Shown here: in pieces, positions 36,573 through 47,324 of the stretch | Layout: every line of letters starts with the position of its first letter | How positions within the stretch are numbered: the stretch's first letter is position 1 | Origin: Paludibacteraceae bacterium | GTDB lineage: Bacteria > Bacteroidota > Bacteroidia > Bacteroidales > Paludibacteraceae | DNA length: 64,000 nucleotides | Direction of reading: 5' to 3' | NCBI GenBank assembly: GCA_017412245.1 | Contig: JAFPYI010000018.1 | Span: 1-64,000 of the forward strand | The notes under the pieces: generated by a model | Databases searched by the model: none | Seen by the model: the letters and a program-made list of their open reading frames with translations, nothing else | What the model was told of the DNA's origin: nothing | Position numbers and translations under genes: made by a program

Positions 36573-37826
36573 TTAATCTATTTTAATGTCTTTATTTACA
36601 TTTTTGCTTCCCCATATAGCGTAGTAGAGTATGAAGGCTACACTGACTACCGGAACGATATAACTTACCAAACAATCATGAGCTGCAATCACACTTTGGA
36701 TATACGGAACAATTCCGCCACCGACAACCATCATCATGAAGATTCCGGAAGCCTTAGCTGTATATTTCCCTAATCCTTCTGTAGCCATATTGAAGATAGA
36801 GGTCCACATAACAGAAGTACACAAGCCACAAAGCACCAAGAGTGTTGAAGCCAATGGTACATCAATCACTTCGCCTTGTACAATCGATTTCACCATGATA
36901 CTGTCGCCAATTATCATTGCACCTACCATCAACGCGATAGCAACACTGGCTACCACAATTACCATGTTACGACTGCTGACTTTTCCGCCAATAGCCGAAC
37001 CTATGAAACGACCGATAAGCATCAGTATCCAGTAACGACCGGCAATAAATCCGGCTGCTGCAAATCCTACTTTCGGCGTCAGATAAGAGATTAATGTAGC
37101 AGGAATACCGATTTCGACCCCCACATAGAAGAAGATAGCTATCACACCTAATGTCAAATGACGGAAAGCCCACGGAGTACGTTCGTATGTGATATTCTGA
37201 CCTGCTCCTTCCGGTTCAGCGATAGGAGTCAAACGGATGATGAGATAGATGAGTGCAAATACCGCCATTGCAATGTAGAGAACGATATTCACGTCATCAA
37301 TTTCTTTACCTGCGAGACTCTGACCTACTAATGCTCCAACAAGCATAGGCGTTAACGAAGCAGAGAGAGAGTTCAGTGTTCCACCAACCATGTTCAACTG
37401 ATTACCTCTGTTTCCACCGCCACCGAGAAGATTCAACATCGGGTTAACAACCGTATTGAGCATACATACGCAGAAACCGCCTAACAATGCTCCGAAGAGA
37501 TATACATAGAAACTATCCAACACTCCACTCAACCATTGTACACTAATTCCAATGAAACCTAAGAAAATAGCCAAGAGCGCAGTGCGTTTATAGCCGCGCT
37601 TGGCCAAGATATTTCCTGCAGGAATACCCATAATCAAGTATGCCAAGAAATTGAATAAGTTTCCTAACATACCCATCCGCTCTGCTTGTGCCGGATCTTC
37701 AAAAGAGGCTCCCCAAATTTTACCTACAGGCGCAGCAAGATTAGTTACAAACGAAATCATCGCATAGAGAAACATCATTGCGACGATAGTGATAATTGTT
37801 AATGACTTGTTTTGTTTTGTTTCCAT
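36573..37826 (-). CDS. MFS sugar transporter (FucP-like)
   Basis: A 417-residue inner-membrane protein with about 12 hydrophobic segments. It begins with a short Lys/Gln-rich tail, then LTIITIVAMMFLYAMISFVT. The N-terminal half has AYLIMGIPAGNILAKRGYKR, the family's loop 2-3 pattern, and the layout resembles FucP/GlcP-type fucose-galactose-glucose/H+ symporters. Its partner is the ROK kinase 2 nt downstream, which suggests a hexose substrate. The S9 peptidase lies 17 nt upstream. Confidence 0.88.
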   Translation of the reverse strand: METKQNKSLTIITIVAMMFLYAMISFVTNLAAPVGKIWGASFEDPAQAERMGMLGNLFNFLAYLIMGIPAGNILAKRGYKRTALLAIFLGFIGISVQWLSGVLDSFYVYLFGALLGGFCVCMLNTVVNPMLNLLGGGGNRGNQLNMVGGTLNSLSASLTPMLVGALVGQSLAGKEIDDVNIVLYIAMAVFALIYLIIRLTPIAEPEGAGQNITYERTPWAFRHLTLGVIAIFFYVGVEIGIPATLISYLTPKVGFAAAGFIAGRYWILMLIGRFIGSAIGGKVSSRNMVIVVASVAIALMVGAMIIGDSIMVKSIVQGEVIDVPLASTLLVLCGLCTSVMWTSIFNMATEGLGKYTAKASGIFMMMVVGGGIVPYIQSVIAAHDCLVSYIVPVVSVAFILYYAIWGSKNVNKDIKID

Positions 37827-37843
37827 AATATATTAAATTTAAA

Positions 37844-39892
37844 TTAAAGATTTTTCTCCAGGAACAGCAGTACTCTGTTGTGCATATGTGTATAGTTATT
37901 TCCTTTTTTCAGGAAATGATTATCATCCGGATAGAGTTGCATTTCAAACTGTTTGTCGGCTTGAACGAGTGCATCTATATATTGGAACGCATTTTGTGCA
38001 TGCACGTTGTCGTCTCCGGTACCGTGAATAATCAATATCTCGCCACTCAAATCCTCTACGTGATTCAATAACGAAGCATTTTTATAACCTCGTTCGTTCA
38101 CTTGCGGGCGACGCATGTATCGCTCCGTATAAGCACTATCGTACAGTTTCCAATCCGTTACAGGAGCAATCGCCACGCCTGCTTTGAACGGATGACCTTT
38201 GGTGCTCATAGTCATTAAGGTCTCGTAACCACCGTAACTCCATCCCATAATCGCCATTCTCTGAGCATCAATATCATTCCGTTGACCGATATAATTCGCT
38301 GCAGCAATCAAGTCTTCCGCTTCTTTGATACCAAGATTCATATAGGTCTCATTTCTCCACGCACGTCCACGGCAATCGCTGCCACGCGTATCTACAATCA
38401 GAACGGCATAACCTTTATCCACCAATGCGTATTCAAAACGTTTGCGCCAGCGGTTTAGCACACGTTGACTTTGCGGGCCGGAATAATGCATTACCACCAA
38501 AGCAGCAGGTTTTCCATCTGTGTTTTTAGGCAACATAAGCATTGCCTCCAGTTCTTGACCTTGAGCATTCGAAATTCTCATCAGTTTCGGCTCCGGCAGT
38601 TGATGGGCTTGCCATAGCTCTTTCACCGCTGTATTGTCTAGGATAACCTCGTTTTTAGTCGCTTTTTGCTTCGAGACAGTATAGAGTGTATAAGTGTTCG
38701 GAGTATCGAAACTCTGGAAACAATCAATCATGCGTTTTCCGTCTTCCGAGAAACGCGCAGCGTGTATTCCTTCGCCGGAAGTGAGTTGGGATACTTGCCC
38801 GTTTTTAAGACTCAACGCAAAGATTTGACGCGTTGCCGGAGTGGGCGCTGCTTGGTAATAAAGCATTTGATTTTTCTCATCTACGGTATAAAGTGCTGTC
38901 ACGTCGATTCCTTCCGGCGTTAGCACTTTCTGTTTAATGCCTTGCGCAGAATAGAGATAGGCTCTGCGCCAACCGTCTTGCTCGCTCAGCACAATGATTC
39001 GTCCGTCAGACAACCACAACCATTCGTCAAACAGCGTATAATCGACAAAATAATTTTTGCTTTCTTCTCTGTATAACGGATGCGAAACCGTCGATTTGGC
39101 ATTGACGCTCAGCACTTCCATTTTCGTCTGGTCGCGATTGACACGAAGCACCAACAGACCATCATTTTCCCATCTGAGCCGTGGGAAATAAACATCTGCC
39201 TGATCGTTATTCACTTGCATGGTCAAAATTCCTTTTGTAGCCACGTCGTAAACACATACAGAAGCTTTGGCATTCTTGCACCCGGCTTTGGGATAACGCA
39301 GACTCTCCGAACCAGTATATTGCGGATAACGATTGGTGCTATCGCCTAAAAACACTTGCCATGCAAACGTCGGCACTTCACGTTCGTCTAATCGCACAAA
39401 TGCCAATTGTTTCGAATCCGGAGACCAAGCAAACAGCGCCGTAGTACCGAATTCTTCCTCGTACAACCAGTCAGCCACGCCGCTGATAATATCCAGGTTG
39501 TCATTTTTGCTGACCGCAACCTCGGTACCAAAATCCAGTTTATGGATATACAGATTATTCTCTTTGGCAAAAGCCACATAACGACCGTTAGGACTTAATA
39601 CTGCGTCCCGCACTTTCACTCCGTTTCCGCCCAATTGTTTGCGTGTGCCGCGTTCAGTATCCACTACATACCAATCGGCCACAAACGAACGCCGGAAGAT
39701 CTGTTCCTCGTTCTCGTATTCCAATTTATACCGATTGGTTTTATCGCTGTACAGATTGATATTTTCTTCCTTGGCTTTTCCGCTATCCGCATTCAGGATG
39801 CTATCCTGTTCAGCCACTGACAAAGTCAGTGCATTATAATCTCCGCCGAGAATTCCCGACAAAACACCTAATATGATTAGAAATATTTTCAT
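37844..39892 (-). CDS. S9-family peptidase (dipeptidyl peptidase IV-like)
   Basis: A 682-residue serine peptidase with a signal peptide (MKIFLIILGVLSGILGGDY). The N-terminal beta-propeller (~35-440) contains DWLYEEEFGTTALFAWSPDS, with the EE pair that binds the substrate N-terminus in DPP IV. The C-terminal hydrolase has the nucleophile in GWSYGGYE, the Asp in IHGTGDDNV and the His in DDNHFLKKGNN. It removes Xaa-Pro dipeptides in the periplasm or at the surface. It is the third gene of a probable run from 39892 to 34952. Confidence 0.93.
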   Translation of the reverse strand: MKIFLIILGVLSGILGGDYNALTLSVAEQDSILNADSGKAKEENINLYSDKTNRYKLEYENEEQIFRRSFVADWYVVDTERGTRKQLGGNGVKVRDAVLSPNGRYVAFAKENNLYIHKLDFGTEVAVSKNDNLDIISGVADWLYEEEFGTTALFAWSPDSKQLAFVRLDEREVPTFAWQVFLGDSTNRYPQYTGSESLRYPKAGCKNAKASVCVYDVATKGILTMQVNNDQADVYFPRLRWENDGLLVLRVNRDQTKMEVLSVNAKSTVSHPLYREESKNYFVDYTLFDEWLWLSDGRIIVLSEQDGWRRAYLYSAQGIKQKVLTPEGIDVTALYTVDEKNQMLYYQAAPTPATRQIFALSLKNGQVSQLTSGEGIHAARFSEDGKRMIDCFQSFDTPNTYTLYTVSKQKATKNEVILDNTAVKELWQAHQLPEPKLMRISNAQGQELEAMLMLPKNTDGKPAALVVMHYSGPQSQRVLNRWRKRFEYALVDKGYAVLIVDTRGSDCRGRAWRNETYMNLGIKEAEDLIAAANYIGQRNDIDAQRMAIMGWSYGGYETLMTMSTKGHPFKAGVAIAPVTDWKLYDSAYTERYMRRPQVNERGYKNASLLNHVEDLSGEILIIHGTGDDNVHAQNAFQYIDALVQADKQFEMQLYPDDNHFLKKGNNYTHMHNRVLLFLEKNL

Positions 39893-39897
39893 CTTTC

Positions 39898-41151
39898 TTA
39901 ATTACGCAAGCGTATTGATTTTTTTCCGTTACAAATATGTATTTCGTATATTCCGAAAGGAACAATCACTTCCTTGGATATGCTATTCACCATCTCTGTG
40001 CCCAAACCGTTTTCCGGATGGCAGGAGAAAAAGATTTTTTCTATTTCCGGCACTTTCAGCAATCGCATCGGAACAGTCGATAATTGTGACTGTTTGATAG
40101 CCAGCAGATCTGTGTAAAACTCATATTCCGCATCCACGCTCATCGGCCATAACAGATACATCTGCGCGCCGGAAGACATATAAAATGCCGTTTGCGCGCC
40201 CTTATGATAAACTGCCCAGCGAGACGCATTATTGGCCAATTTGGCACCGGAATAGCCCACATACGTATCCGTCATTGGATGATAAATCGTAGCACTATCG
40301 CCGGCGGACGAGAAACGGATTGTATATATCTGCAGTTCATCGGTCCAATCGCTATGTTTGCTCGCCAACCCATCTTGCGTTGCAACACCTGCCATCGCCA
40401 TGTGGGTCTTAGGTTCGAGATACAGATAATCGCCCGATTGAATATCTGTCATCCACACCGAATCTATCTCTTCTTTCCATTGCCACAAAGACCACAAACG
40501 AATATCTTCCGAAGGATAAAAACGCTCTCCGGGATAATGCGTAACCGGTTGATAATCAATCGTATAATAGCCTGCATCCGTCCATCCGACAAATGTCCAT
40601 TTTTCCAAATCCTCCAAAAACGGCAGCACTACTCCGCTTTTTCCGCTCACTTCTGTCAAAGTGTCATATGTCACGCTGCCATTTTCCAAGATGACAGAAC
40701 AAGGTTGCGGCGGTTGATAAGTGATTTCCACTTGCTCCAAATAAAGCGAATTGACCGTACCGACTATTTGCAATGCCCATGTATTCGCACGTTTTTTGCC
40801 CGCATATGCAGTAAAAGGATGTCCGTTCTCATTATCAAACGTTCCTACCCAATTTTTCAACGACCCTTCATGCCTAACTAACAATTTCCCGTCAGCCGAA
40901 ACATCAATTTTTCCGGCACCGGCTTCTTTATTGGAATGCATGGTGAGGACTATCTTTTGCACCTCAATATCGCTCATGTTTTGCAGCACCAACAATGCTG
41001 TATCTCCCTGACGCACAGTGCCTTTCTGGTATGTACAGTTATAATCCGCAGCAACGCCGACAGGTATATCGCCACTACCGCTAACGGATGATTTCGACTC
41101 TACGGTCAAAGTCATAACCAGCGCAAATATACTCATCAAAAATGCGTTCAT
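39898..41151 (-). CDS. Secreted protein of unknown function
   Basis: A protein of 417 residues. The start at 41151 gives MNAFLMSIFALVMTLTVESK, a plausible signal peptide, and sits 25 nt from the -7 box; the frame is open further upstream but that would approach the promoter. The mature part contains beta-rich stretches such as ALLVLQNMSDIEVQKIVLTM and LYLEQVEITYQPP, and ends HICNGKKSIRLRN. I recognise no catalytic motif. It is 5 nt upstream of the S9 peptidase gene and co-directional, so probably its operon partner. Confidence 0.7.
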   Translation of the reverse strand: MNAFLMSIFALVMTLTVESKSSVSGSGDIPVGVAADYNCTYQKGTVRQGDTALLVLQNMSDIEVQKIVLTMHSNKEAGAGKIDVSADGKLLVRHEGSLKNWVGTFDNENGHPFTAYAGKKRANTWALQIVGTVNSLYLEQVEITYQPPQPCSVILENGSVTYDTLTEVSGKSGVVLPFLEDLEKWTFVGWTDAGYYTIDYQPVTHYPGERFYPSEDIRLWSLWQWKEEIDSVWMTDIQSGDYLYLEPKTHMAMAGVATQDGLASKHSDWTDELQIYTIRFSSAGDSATIYHPMTDTYVGYSGAKLANNASRWAVYHKGAQTAFYMSSGAQMYLLWPMSVDAEYEFYTDLLAIKQSQLSTVPMRLLKVPEIEKIFFSCHPENGLGTEMVNSISKEVIVPFGIYEIHICNGKKSIRLRN

Positions 41152-41175
41152 AAAGAAAACTGCACAAATTCCGTG

Positions 41176-41206
41176 CAAAAGTAACACTTTTTTCCGAATT
41201 ACGCAA
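41176..41206 (-). promoter_or_regulatory. Promoter for the gene at 41151
   Basis: On the minus strand TTGC (41206-41203), 19 nt, TACTTTTG (41183-41176). Confidence 0.75.
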
Positions 41207-41240
41207 ATGTTTTTCTACTTTTGGCGATTTTTTGCTTTCT

Positions 41241-41281
41241 GTTCACTTATTGTGAACGGGTCAATATCGAGACAATCTCGA
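41241..41281. repeat. Two small perfect inverted repeats between divergent promoters
   Basis: GTTCAC-TTATT-GTGAAC (41241-41257) and TCGAGA-CAA-TCTCGA (41267-41281) lie in the gap between the secA promoter and the divergent promoter at 41176. They could be binding sites for a dimeric regulator. The rest of 41207-41366 shows nothing I can name. Confidence 0.5.
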
Positions 41282-41365
41282 GCCAATTTCGAACCATTTA
41301 CGAGACATGAAGGTAGTTGTGCAAAGATTTGAAATAATCTGCCAACTCGAAAAATCGGCATAAAA

Positions 41366-41397
41366 TTTGCATATATCAAAAAAATGTTGTAATTTTG
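41366..41397 (+). promoter_or_regulatory. Promoter for secA
   Basis: TTTGC (41366-41370), 19 nt, TAATTTTG (41390-41397), 56 nt before ATG. The spacer is identical in 18 of 19 positions to those of the promoters at 50365 and 59828. Confidence 0.8.
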
Positions 41398-41453
41398 CAG
41401 CGCAATTTATGCGGCTATGCCGCGATGTTGAAATTTGAAGTATTAAACAAGAT

Positions 41454-44400
41454 ATGAGTTTTTTAGAGATTATTACTAAAATCTTTGGCAACAAGGCACA
41501 GAAAGATATGCGTGCCATTCAGCCGATTGTAGAACAAATCAAGGCTGCTTACGAGACCATTGATGCATTGAGTAACGATGATTTACGTGCTCGTTCACAG
41601 GCTTTGATGGACAAAGTGCAAGCTGCTGTAGCGGACAAAAAAGCACGCATCGCAGAGTTGAAGGCTTCGATTGAAGGGATGGAAATTGACCAACGTGAAA
41701 AAGTGTACAACGAGGTCGATAAGTTAGAAAACGAAATCAAGGAGAAGTACGAAGTCGTTCTTACGGAGATTTTGCCGGAAGCTTTTGCTATTGTCAAATC
41801 CACGGCAAGACGATTTGCAGAGAAAGAGAGCGTAGAGGTTACGGCCACACAAATGGATATGGATTTGGCGGCTGCGCATGACTACGTAGAGATAAAAGGC
41901 AAATATGCTATTTGGCATAACCACTGGATGGCCGGAGGAAATGAAATCACGTGGGATATGGTTCATTACGATGTCCAACTGTTCGGTGGTGTGGTTCTGC
42001 ATCAAGGAAAAATTGCCGAGATGGCAACCGGTGAAGGAAAAACATTGGTGGCTACTCTACCCGTTTACCTCAACGCTTTGACACACGAAGGTGTACACGT
42101 CGTGACCGTAAACGACTATCTGGCTAAACGTGACTGCGAATGGAACGGACCTATCTATCAATTCTTAGGACTGACAGTAGATTGTATCGATAGATACAAA
42201 CCTAATAGTGACGAGAGACGCAAAGCGTATGCATGCGATATTACTTTCGGAACAAACAATGAGTTCGGTTTCGATTATCTGCGTGACAACATGGCTACCA
42301 GTCCTTTGGATTTGGTACAACGCGGACATAATTTCGCCATTGTCGATGAGGTGGACTCAGTCTTGATTGACGACGCTCGTACACCGTTGATTATCAGTGG
42401 TCCTGTTCCGCGCGGAGAGGATCAGATGTTCGACGAATACAAAGACCGCGTAGCACAACTTGTCCGCACGCAAACAACGCTCACCACAAAACTGTTGGCA
42501 GAAGCAAAAGCCAAAATGGGTTCAGCAGACGAGAAAGAACGTGAAGCCGGAGAACTGGCTCTTTTCCGTTCTTTCAAAGGTATGCCAAAAGCCAAAGCGT
42601 TGATTAAATTCTTGAGCGAACCGGGTATCAAAGTGCGAATGCAGAAAACCGAAGAGTTCTATCTGCAGGAGAATGAGAAAAACATGCATATTGCAACCGA
42701 TGAGTTGTACTTCGTCATTGACGAGAAGAATAAATCCATCGAGTTAACAGATAAAGGTATTGACGCATTGACCGGTACAACGGATGACCCGAATTTCTTC
42801 GTATTGCCGGATGTGGGTAGCGAAATTGCGGATTTGGAAAACAACCATTCCTTGTCGGCAGAAGAGAAACAGCAGAAGAAAGACGAGATTTATACCAATT
42901 ATAGCGTTAAATCCGAACGTGTACACACTGTGCATCAATTGCTCAAAGCCTATACGTTATTCGAGAAAGATATCGACTACATCATCGATAACGGCGAAGT
43001 AAAAATCGTTGACGAACAAACCGGTCGTATCATGGAAGGTCGTCGTTGGTCGGACGGATTGCACCAAGCCGTAGAAGCAAAAGAGAACGTAAAGGTAGAA
43101 GGTGCTACACAGACATTTGCTACCATCACGTTGCAGAACTATTTCCGTATGTACCACAAGTTGTCAGGTATGACCGGTACAGCAGAAACAGAGGCCGGTG
43201 AGTTCTGGAATATCTACAAATTGGATGTTGTGGTTATTCCTACCAACAAACCTATTGCACGTAATGACATGAACGACCGTATCTATCGCACCGTTCGTGA
43301 GAAATACAATGCTGTCATTGAAGAAATCGTGGACATGGTCAATCAAGGAAGACCGGTTTTGGTAGGTACTACCAGCGTCGAGATCTCCGAATTGCTCAGT
43401 CGTATGTTGACGATTCGCAAGATCAAACATAATGTCCTCAATGCTAAACTGCATCAACAAGAAGCACAAGTCGTTGCTGAAGCCGGACGCGCAGGAGTTG
43501 TTACCATTGCTACCAACATGGCAGGTCGTGGTACCGATATTAAACTGACACCGGAAGTAAAAGAAGCCGGAGGTTTGGCAATCATCGGTACTGAACGTCA
43601 TGAGAGTCGTCGCGTGGACCGTCAGTTACGAGGACGTGCAGGACGTCAAGGTGATCCGGGAAGTTCCGTCTTCTTTGTTTCCCTGGAAGACAACCTGATG
43701 CGTATGTTCGGTTCTGAACGTATTGCAAAAGTGATGGATAGCATGGGATTCCAAGAAGGAGAAATGATTGAGCACTCGATGATTTCGAATTCTATTGAGC
43801 GAGCACAGAAAAAAGTTGAGGAGAACAACTTCGGTATGCGTAAACGTTTGATTGAGTACGATGATGTGATGAACCAACAACGTAACCTCATTTACGCAAA
43901 ACGTCGCCACGCTTTGATGGGAGAACGTATTGGTGTAGATATCACCAACATGATCTACGATACAGCGGAAGTCATTTTCAATGATGCACGTCAAGCCAAT
44001 GATTATGATGAACTGCAATACGAAGTAATGCAGACCTTCGCAATGGATGTACCTTTCGATGCAGAGACTTTTGCTAACGGGAAACGTGCCGAATTGAGCC
44101 AACGGTTGGCGGAAGAAGCTTTGGATTCTTTCAAACGCCGTATGGACAAACTGATGCAAGTGGCAGACCCTGTCATTCAACAGGTTTACAAAACCAAAGG
44201 CGAGATGTATGAGAATATTCTCATCCCTATTACCGATGGTAAACGTGTCTATCAGATTGCAGTCAATCTCCGTAAAGCCGCAGAAAGCAACAGTAAAGAG
44301 GTAGTTCGCGAATTCGAGAAACGTATGTTACTGTATGTCATCGACGATGAATGGAAAGAGCATTTACGTCAATTGGACGATCTCAAGCAAAGCGTACAAA

Positions 44401-44786
44401 ATGCTTCGTATGAGCAGAAAGACCCGTTGTTGATTTATAAGTTGGAGTCCTTCCACATCTTCGGAGAAATGCTGGATGCACTCAACCGTCGTGCTATTGC
44501 TATCTTGCTTCGTGGACAAATCCATACACAAGAGCCGAATAATGTGCAACAAGCACAACAACAACGCCATCAGGATTATTCACGTTACCGCACGCAGAAA
44601 GACGCTGTTCAGCAAGCAGCACAAGCTTCCGGAGCAGCCGCAGCCGCAGGAAGAGACACACGCGAGAATCAGCGTCCGGAACCAATACATGTTGATAAGA
44701 AACCGCGTCCGAACGACCCGTGTCCATGCGGAAGCGGAAAGAAATACAAACAATGCCACGGCAAATTAGGTGCCACAGGACTGTAA
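41454..44786 (+). CDS. secA: Preprotein translocase ATPase SecA
   Basis: A 1110-residue motor of the Sec translocon, working at the inner membrane with SecYEG. Walker A is [14 protein letters not shown] (~residue 190), the DEAD box region is [17 protein letters not shown] (~300), and the second helicase domain has [12 protein letters not shown] and [11 protein letters not shown]. The C-terminal zinc/SecB-binding tail [14 protein letters not shown] is intact. The extra length over E. coli SecA (901) comes from charged insertions near residues 55-95 and 325-480, usual in Bacteroidota. The DUF3078 gene follows after 6 nt. Confidence 0.98.
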   Translation: MSFLEIITKIFGNKAQKDMRAIQPIVEQIKAAYETIDALSNDDLRARSQALMDKVQAAVADKKARIAELKASIEGMEIDQREKVYNEVDKLENEIKEKYEVVLTEILPEAFAIVKSTARRFAEKESVEVTATQMDMDLAAAHDYVEIKGKYAIWHNHWMAGGNEITWDMVHYDVQLFGGVVLHQGKIAEMATGEGKTLVATLPVYLNALTHEGVHVVTVNDYLAKRDCEWNGPIYQFLGLTVDCIDRYKPNSDERRKAYACDITFGTNNEFGFDYLRDNMATSPLDLVQRGHNFAIVDEVDSVLIDDARTPLIISGPVPRGEDQMFDEYKDRVAQLVRTQTTLTTKLLAEAKAKMGSADEKEREAGELALFRSFKGMPKAKALIKFLSEPGIKVRMQKTEEFYLQENEKNMHIATDELYFVIDEKNKSIELTDKGIDALTGTTDDPNFFVLPDVGSEIADLENNHSLSAEEKQQKKDEIYTNYSVKSERVHTVHQLLKAYTLFEKDIDYIIDNGEVKIVDEQTGRIMEGRRWSDGLHQAVEAKENVKVEGATQTFATITLQNYFRMYHKLSGMTGTAETEAGEFWNIYKLDVVVIPTNKPIARNDMNDRIYRTVREKYNAVIEEIVDMVNQGRPVLVGTTSVEISELLSRMLTIRKIKHNVLNAKLHQQEAQVVAEAGRAGVVTIATNMAGRGTDIKLTPEVKEAGGLAIIGTERHESRRVDRQLRGRAGRQGDPGSSVFFVSLEDNLMRMFGSERIAKVMDSMGFQEGEMIEHSMISNSIERAQKKVEENNFGMRKRLIEYDDVMNQQRNLIYAKRRHALMGERIGVDITNMIYDTAEVIFNDARQANDYDELQYEVMQTFAMDVPFDAETFANGKRAELSQRLAEEALDSFKRRMDKLMQVADPVIQQVYKTKGEMYENILIPITDGKRVYQIAVNLRKAAESNSKEVVREFEKRMLLYVIDDEWKEHLRQLDDLKQSVQNASYEQKDPLLIYKLESFHIFGEMLDALNRRAIAILLRGQIHTQEPNNVQQAQQQRHQDYSRYRTQKDAVQQAAQASGAAAAAGRDTRENQRPEPIHVDKKPRPNDPCPCGSGKKYKQCHGKLGATGL

Positions 44787-44792
44787 ACAGTA

Positions 44793-45998
44793 TTGAAAAA
44801 GAGCCTGATTATATGGGGCTTACTTCTTTGTGCCGTCACTCGTTTGGCGGCACAAGATGTAATATCGGATAGTGTTTCCTCACCGTCCGACAGTATTCAT
44901 TTGCATCCGGACACCTTCAAACTGCAAGACCAACAACGCGCAGCAGATATTGATTTATTGCTGTTGCAATTAGTGCAACACCAAGGTGAATTGCTGCATG
45001 CCGAAGACACCATTGGACTGACCTACGCAGAACGACTGAAGATTGACTCCCTGCAACGAGAGATCAAAGAAATCGATTCACTTAGAACCATTAATGCGCA
45101 GACGATAGAACGCGTTGTAGCAGAAGTGCCAACATTTGAAATCGAAAAATCATGGGTTAAAGACGAGCAGGAAGACCGTAATGATGTGCTTCGAGCGATT
45201 CGAGACATGCGAACTCCATGGCGAAGAGAAGCAACTGTCATGCTGCAGGTAACGCAGACATACGTCACCGACAACTGGTATCAAGGCGGTTCAAGCAGTT
45301 TTGCGGGATTGGGAATCTTCAAAGGTCAAGTAGGATATTATTCCGAACGATTCACATGGGAGAATACCGGAGAATGGCGAATAGGAGGATCTACTATTTC
45401 TGCCGACTCATTGCATAAAGTAAACACAACAGACGACATCTTGCGGTTGTACAGCAAAGCGAACTTACGGGTTGTTCCCAAATTATTTGCTTCTATTTCC
45501 GCAGAGTTTGAGACACGACTGTTACCAACTTATAAATCGAACTCGCATGAATTGAAATCCGGTCCGTTCTCTCCTGTGCGTTTTAATGCTGCAATAGGTC
45601 TGGATTACAAACCGGTTAAAGGACTCAGTATTTCTGTTTCTCCTGTATCCTACAAAGTGATACACATCATGGATACAGCGCGAATAACAGAGACGGAATT
45701 CGGATTGGAAAACGGACAACAAACACAACATAATATCGGTAGTTCTATGCGCGTTGAGTACACATGGAAACCGGTGCGTGAAGTCTCTTTGGAGAGTAAG
45801 TTTTATATGTACACAAACTACAGACATGTTGAGATAGATTTGGAAGTCAACTGCGATTTTATCATCAATCGGTTTATGTCTGCCCGTTTGATGTTACATC
45901 CTCGATATGACTCATCGGTAATTATGAAAGGCGAAGACCATGCCAAAATTCAATTCCGCGAATTACTGTCCATCGGTTTCGCACATAAGTTTAGATAA
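44793..45998 (+). CDS. DUF3078-family outer-membrane/periplasmic protein
   Basis: A 401-residue protein with a signal peptide from a TTG start (MKKSLIIWGLLLCAVTRLAA). A charged, partly coiled region (~40-135) precedes a domain containing MLQVTQTYVTDNWYQGG, the NWYQGG hallmark of DUF3078. The C-terminus is beta-rich and ends LLSIGFAHKFR, like an outer-membrane barrel. Function unknown. It lies 6 nt behind secA, so probably co-transcribed with it. Confidence 0.85.
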   Translation: MKKSLIIWGLLLCAVTRLAAQDVISDSVSSPSDSIHLHPDTFKLQDQQRAADIDLLLLQLVQHQGELLHAEDTIGLTYAERLKIDSLQREIKEIDSLRTINAQTIERVVAEVPTFEIEKSWVKDEQEDRNDVLRAIRDMRTPWRREATVMLQVTQTYVTDNWYQGGSSSFAGLGIFKGQVGYYSERFTWENTGEWRIGGSTISADSLHKVNTTDDILRLYSKANLRVVPKLFASISAEFETRLLPTYKSNSHELKSGPFSPVRFNAAIGLDYKPVKGLSISVSPVSYKVIHIMDTARITETEFGLENGQQTQHNIGSSMRVEYTWKPVREVSLESKFYMYTNYRHVEIDLEVNCDFIINRFMSARLMLHPRYDSSVIMKGEDHAKIQFRELLSIGFAHKFR

Positions 45999-46040
45999 AT
46001 CAACAAAAAGAATAATTCACAATCTAAAGAAAGGTAAAAT

Positions 46041-46682
46041 ATGAAAAAGTTTCTTTCTGTTTGCTTGATAGCCCTTTGCGCTACAGCAAATATCATGGCA
46101 CAAGAGGTAGATAGCGACTTGTGGGATTGGCGTGACCGTCGACACACATTGGCTATCAGTGGTGGTGCATGCAGTCTTTTCTTCCCGACGAAACAGATTC
46201 TTTTCGGTTGGATTCCTGCTGCTGCAGAACACTCCCGTAATTCACATTATTACGGAGAATACGGTCTTCAGTACCATTACCAAGTATTGCAATGGATGCG
46301 TGTAGGTTTCAAAACTACATGGGAAGGCGACGGATATGATATGTACACCGGCAAAGAAGACACGGATGTCAAAAAGGGATATACATTAAATCATACCGTG
46401 ACAGGAATGGCCAGTCTGCAGTTCACTTATTTTAACCGTGAACACTTCCAAGTATACGCAGGATTAGATGCAGGAGCAGGAGGATATATCGTAGATACTC
46501 GATATGACGCCGGTTACGCAGACAGCGATGGCAATCAACATCCTGTTAGCGGTTCAGCCATTTTTGCTTTCAACATAACACCGGTTGGCATTGCCGGAGG
46601 AAATAAAGTTGTATTCGGATACGCAGAACTCAACATTGGCTTTGACGCTATCTTCAAAGCCGGAATAGGTTTCCATCTCTAA
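46041..46682 (+). CDS. Small outer-membrane beta-barrel protein
   Basis: A 213-residue protein with a signal peptide (MKKFLSVCLIALCATANIMA) and a mature part of alternating polar/aromatic strands, such as YYGEYGLQYHYQVLQWMRVG and FAFNITPVGIAGG, ending FKAGIGFHL. That pattern suggests an eight-stranded-type outer-membrane barrel. No family assigned. It follows the DUF3078 gene by 42 nt. Confidence 0.7.
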   Translation: MKKFLSVCLIALCATANIMAQEVDSDLWDWRDRRHTLAISGGACSLFFPTKQILFGWIPAAAEHSRNSHYYGEYGLQYHYQVLQWMRVGFKTTWEGDGYDMYTGKEDTDVKKGYTLNHTVTGMASLQFTYFNREHFQVYAGLDAGAGGYIVDTRYDAGYADSDGNQHPVSGSAIFAFNITPVGIAGGNKVVFGYAELNIGFDAIFKAGIGFHL

Positions 46683-46700
46683 AGCGCACAGAGGATAAAA

Positions 46701-46775
46701 TTACTCTCCGCAGAGAGCGACGAGGTCTTGCCATCTAACAAAGGCATCATAAGTACTTCTCGCAAGAAGCTCGAT
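46701..46775 (-). pseudogene. Degenerate second copy of the HD gene's 3' end
   Basis: Directly after the HD-protein stop codon, in the same frame, the minus strand continues IELLARSTYDAFVRWQDLVA and LCGE, then a stop at 46701-46703. This mirrors the real C-terminus (YGHEAFVRWQALEALCK). It looks like a tandem duplication of the last ~20 codons, now cut off by the first stop. Confidence 0.65.
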
Positions 46776-47324
46776 TTACTTACACAAAGCTTCTAACGCT
46801 TGCCAGCGTACGAAAGCTTCGTGACCGTATTTCCAAATGTTGTATTTGATTTTATCTAAAGCCACTTCTTCGTTGAGGTGGCTTTTGCTATAGAATTTAT
46901 CTGCATAGCAGATGATTTTTTCTTCCAATGATTGCGGACAATATTCGCGTTCGGGGATAGGCAATTCTTCTCGCTCAATCTGCTCTACCGTAATGCCTGT
47001 TCCTGTATGACGCTCCGCCACCAAAGCATGCTTCGGCAGTCCTTCTTTGCGCAATAATTCTGCGCCCAAATAACCGTGTTCGATGTATTTATGCGGGCCA
47101 AAACAATAGATCTTCGGTGCATCGCAATAGATGATTCCTATGTCATGAAGCATCGCTGCTTCTTCGAGAAATTGTCTGTCAACGAGTCCTTGTTCTTCCC
47201 ATTGAGGATGTGCATCCAAAATCTGCAATGCTCTATCGGCCACTTGACGACTATGAGTCAGCAAGATATTCCGTAGTTCCAGGGCATCGGCATAATATTT
47301 ATCAATGAGCGCTATGTAGTCCAT
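46776..47324 (-). CDS. HD-domain phosphohydrolase
   Basis: A 182-residue protein with the HD metal site: an early His in THSRQVADRALQIL, then AAMLHDIGIIYCDAPK (the HD pair), and later HIYLG-like EHGYLGAELLRKEGL followed by ERHTGTGI. Such small HD proteins hydrolyse nucleotides or related phosphates; the substrate is unknown. The start overlaps the fmt stop by 23 nt. Its tail has been duplicated just after the stop. Confidence 0.88.
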   Translation of the reverse strand: MDYIALIDKYYADALELRNILLTHSRQVADRALQILDAHPQWEEQGLVDRQFLEEAAMLHDIGIIYCDAPKIYCFGPHKYIEHGYLGAELLRKEGLPKHALVAERHTGTGITVEQIEREELPIPEREYCPQSLEEKIICYADKFYSKSHLNEEVALDKIKYNIWKYGHEAFVRWQALEALCK

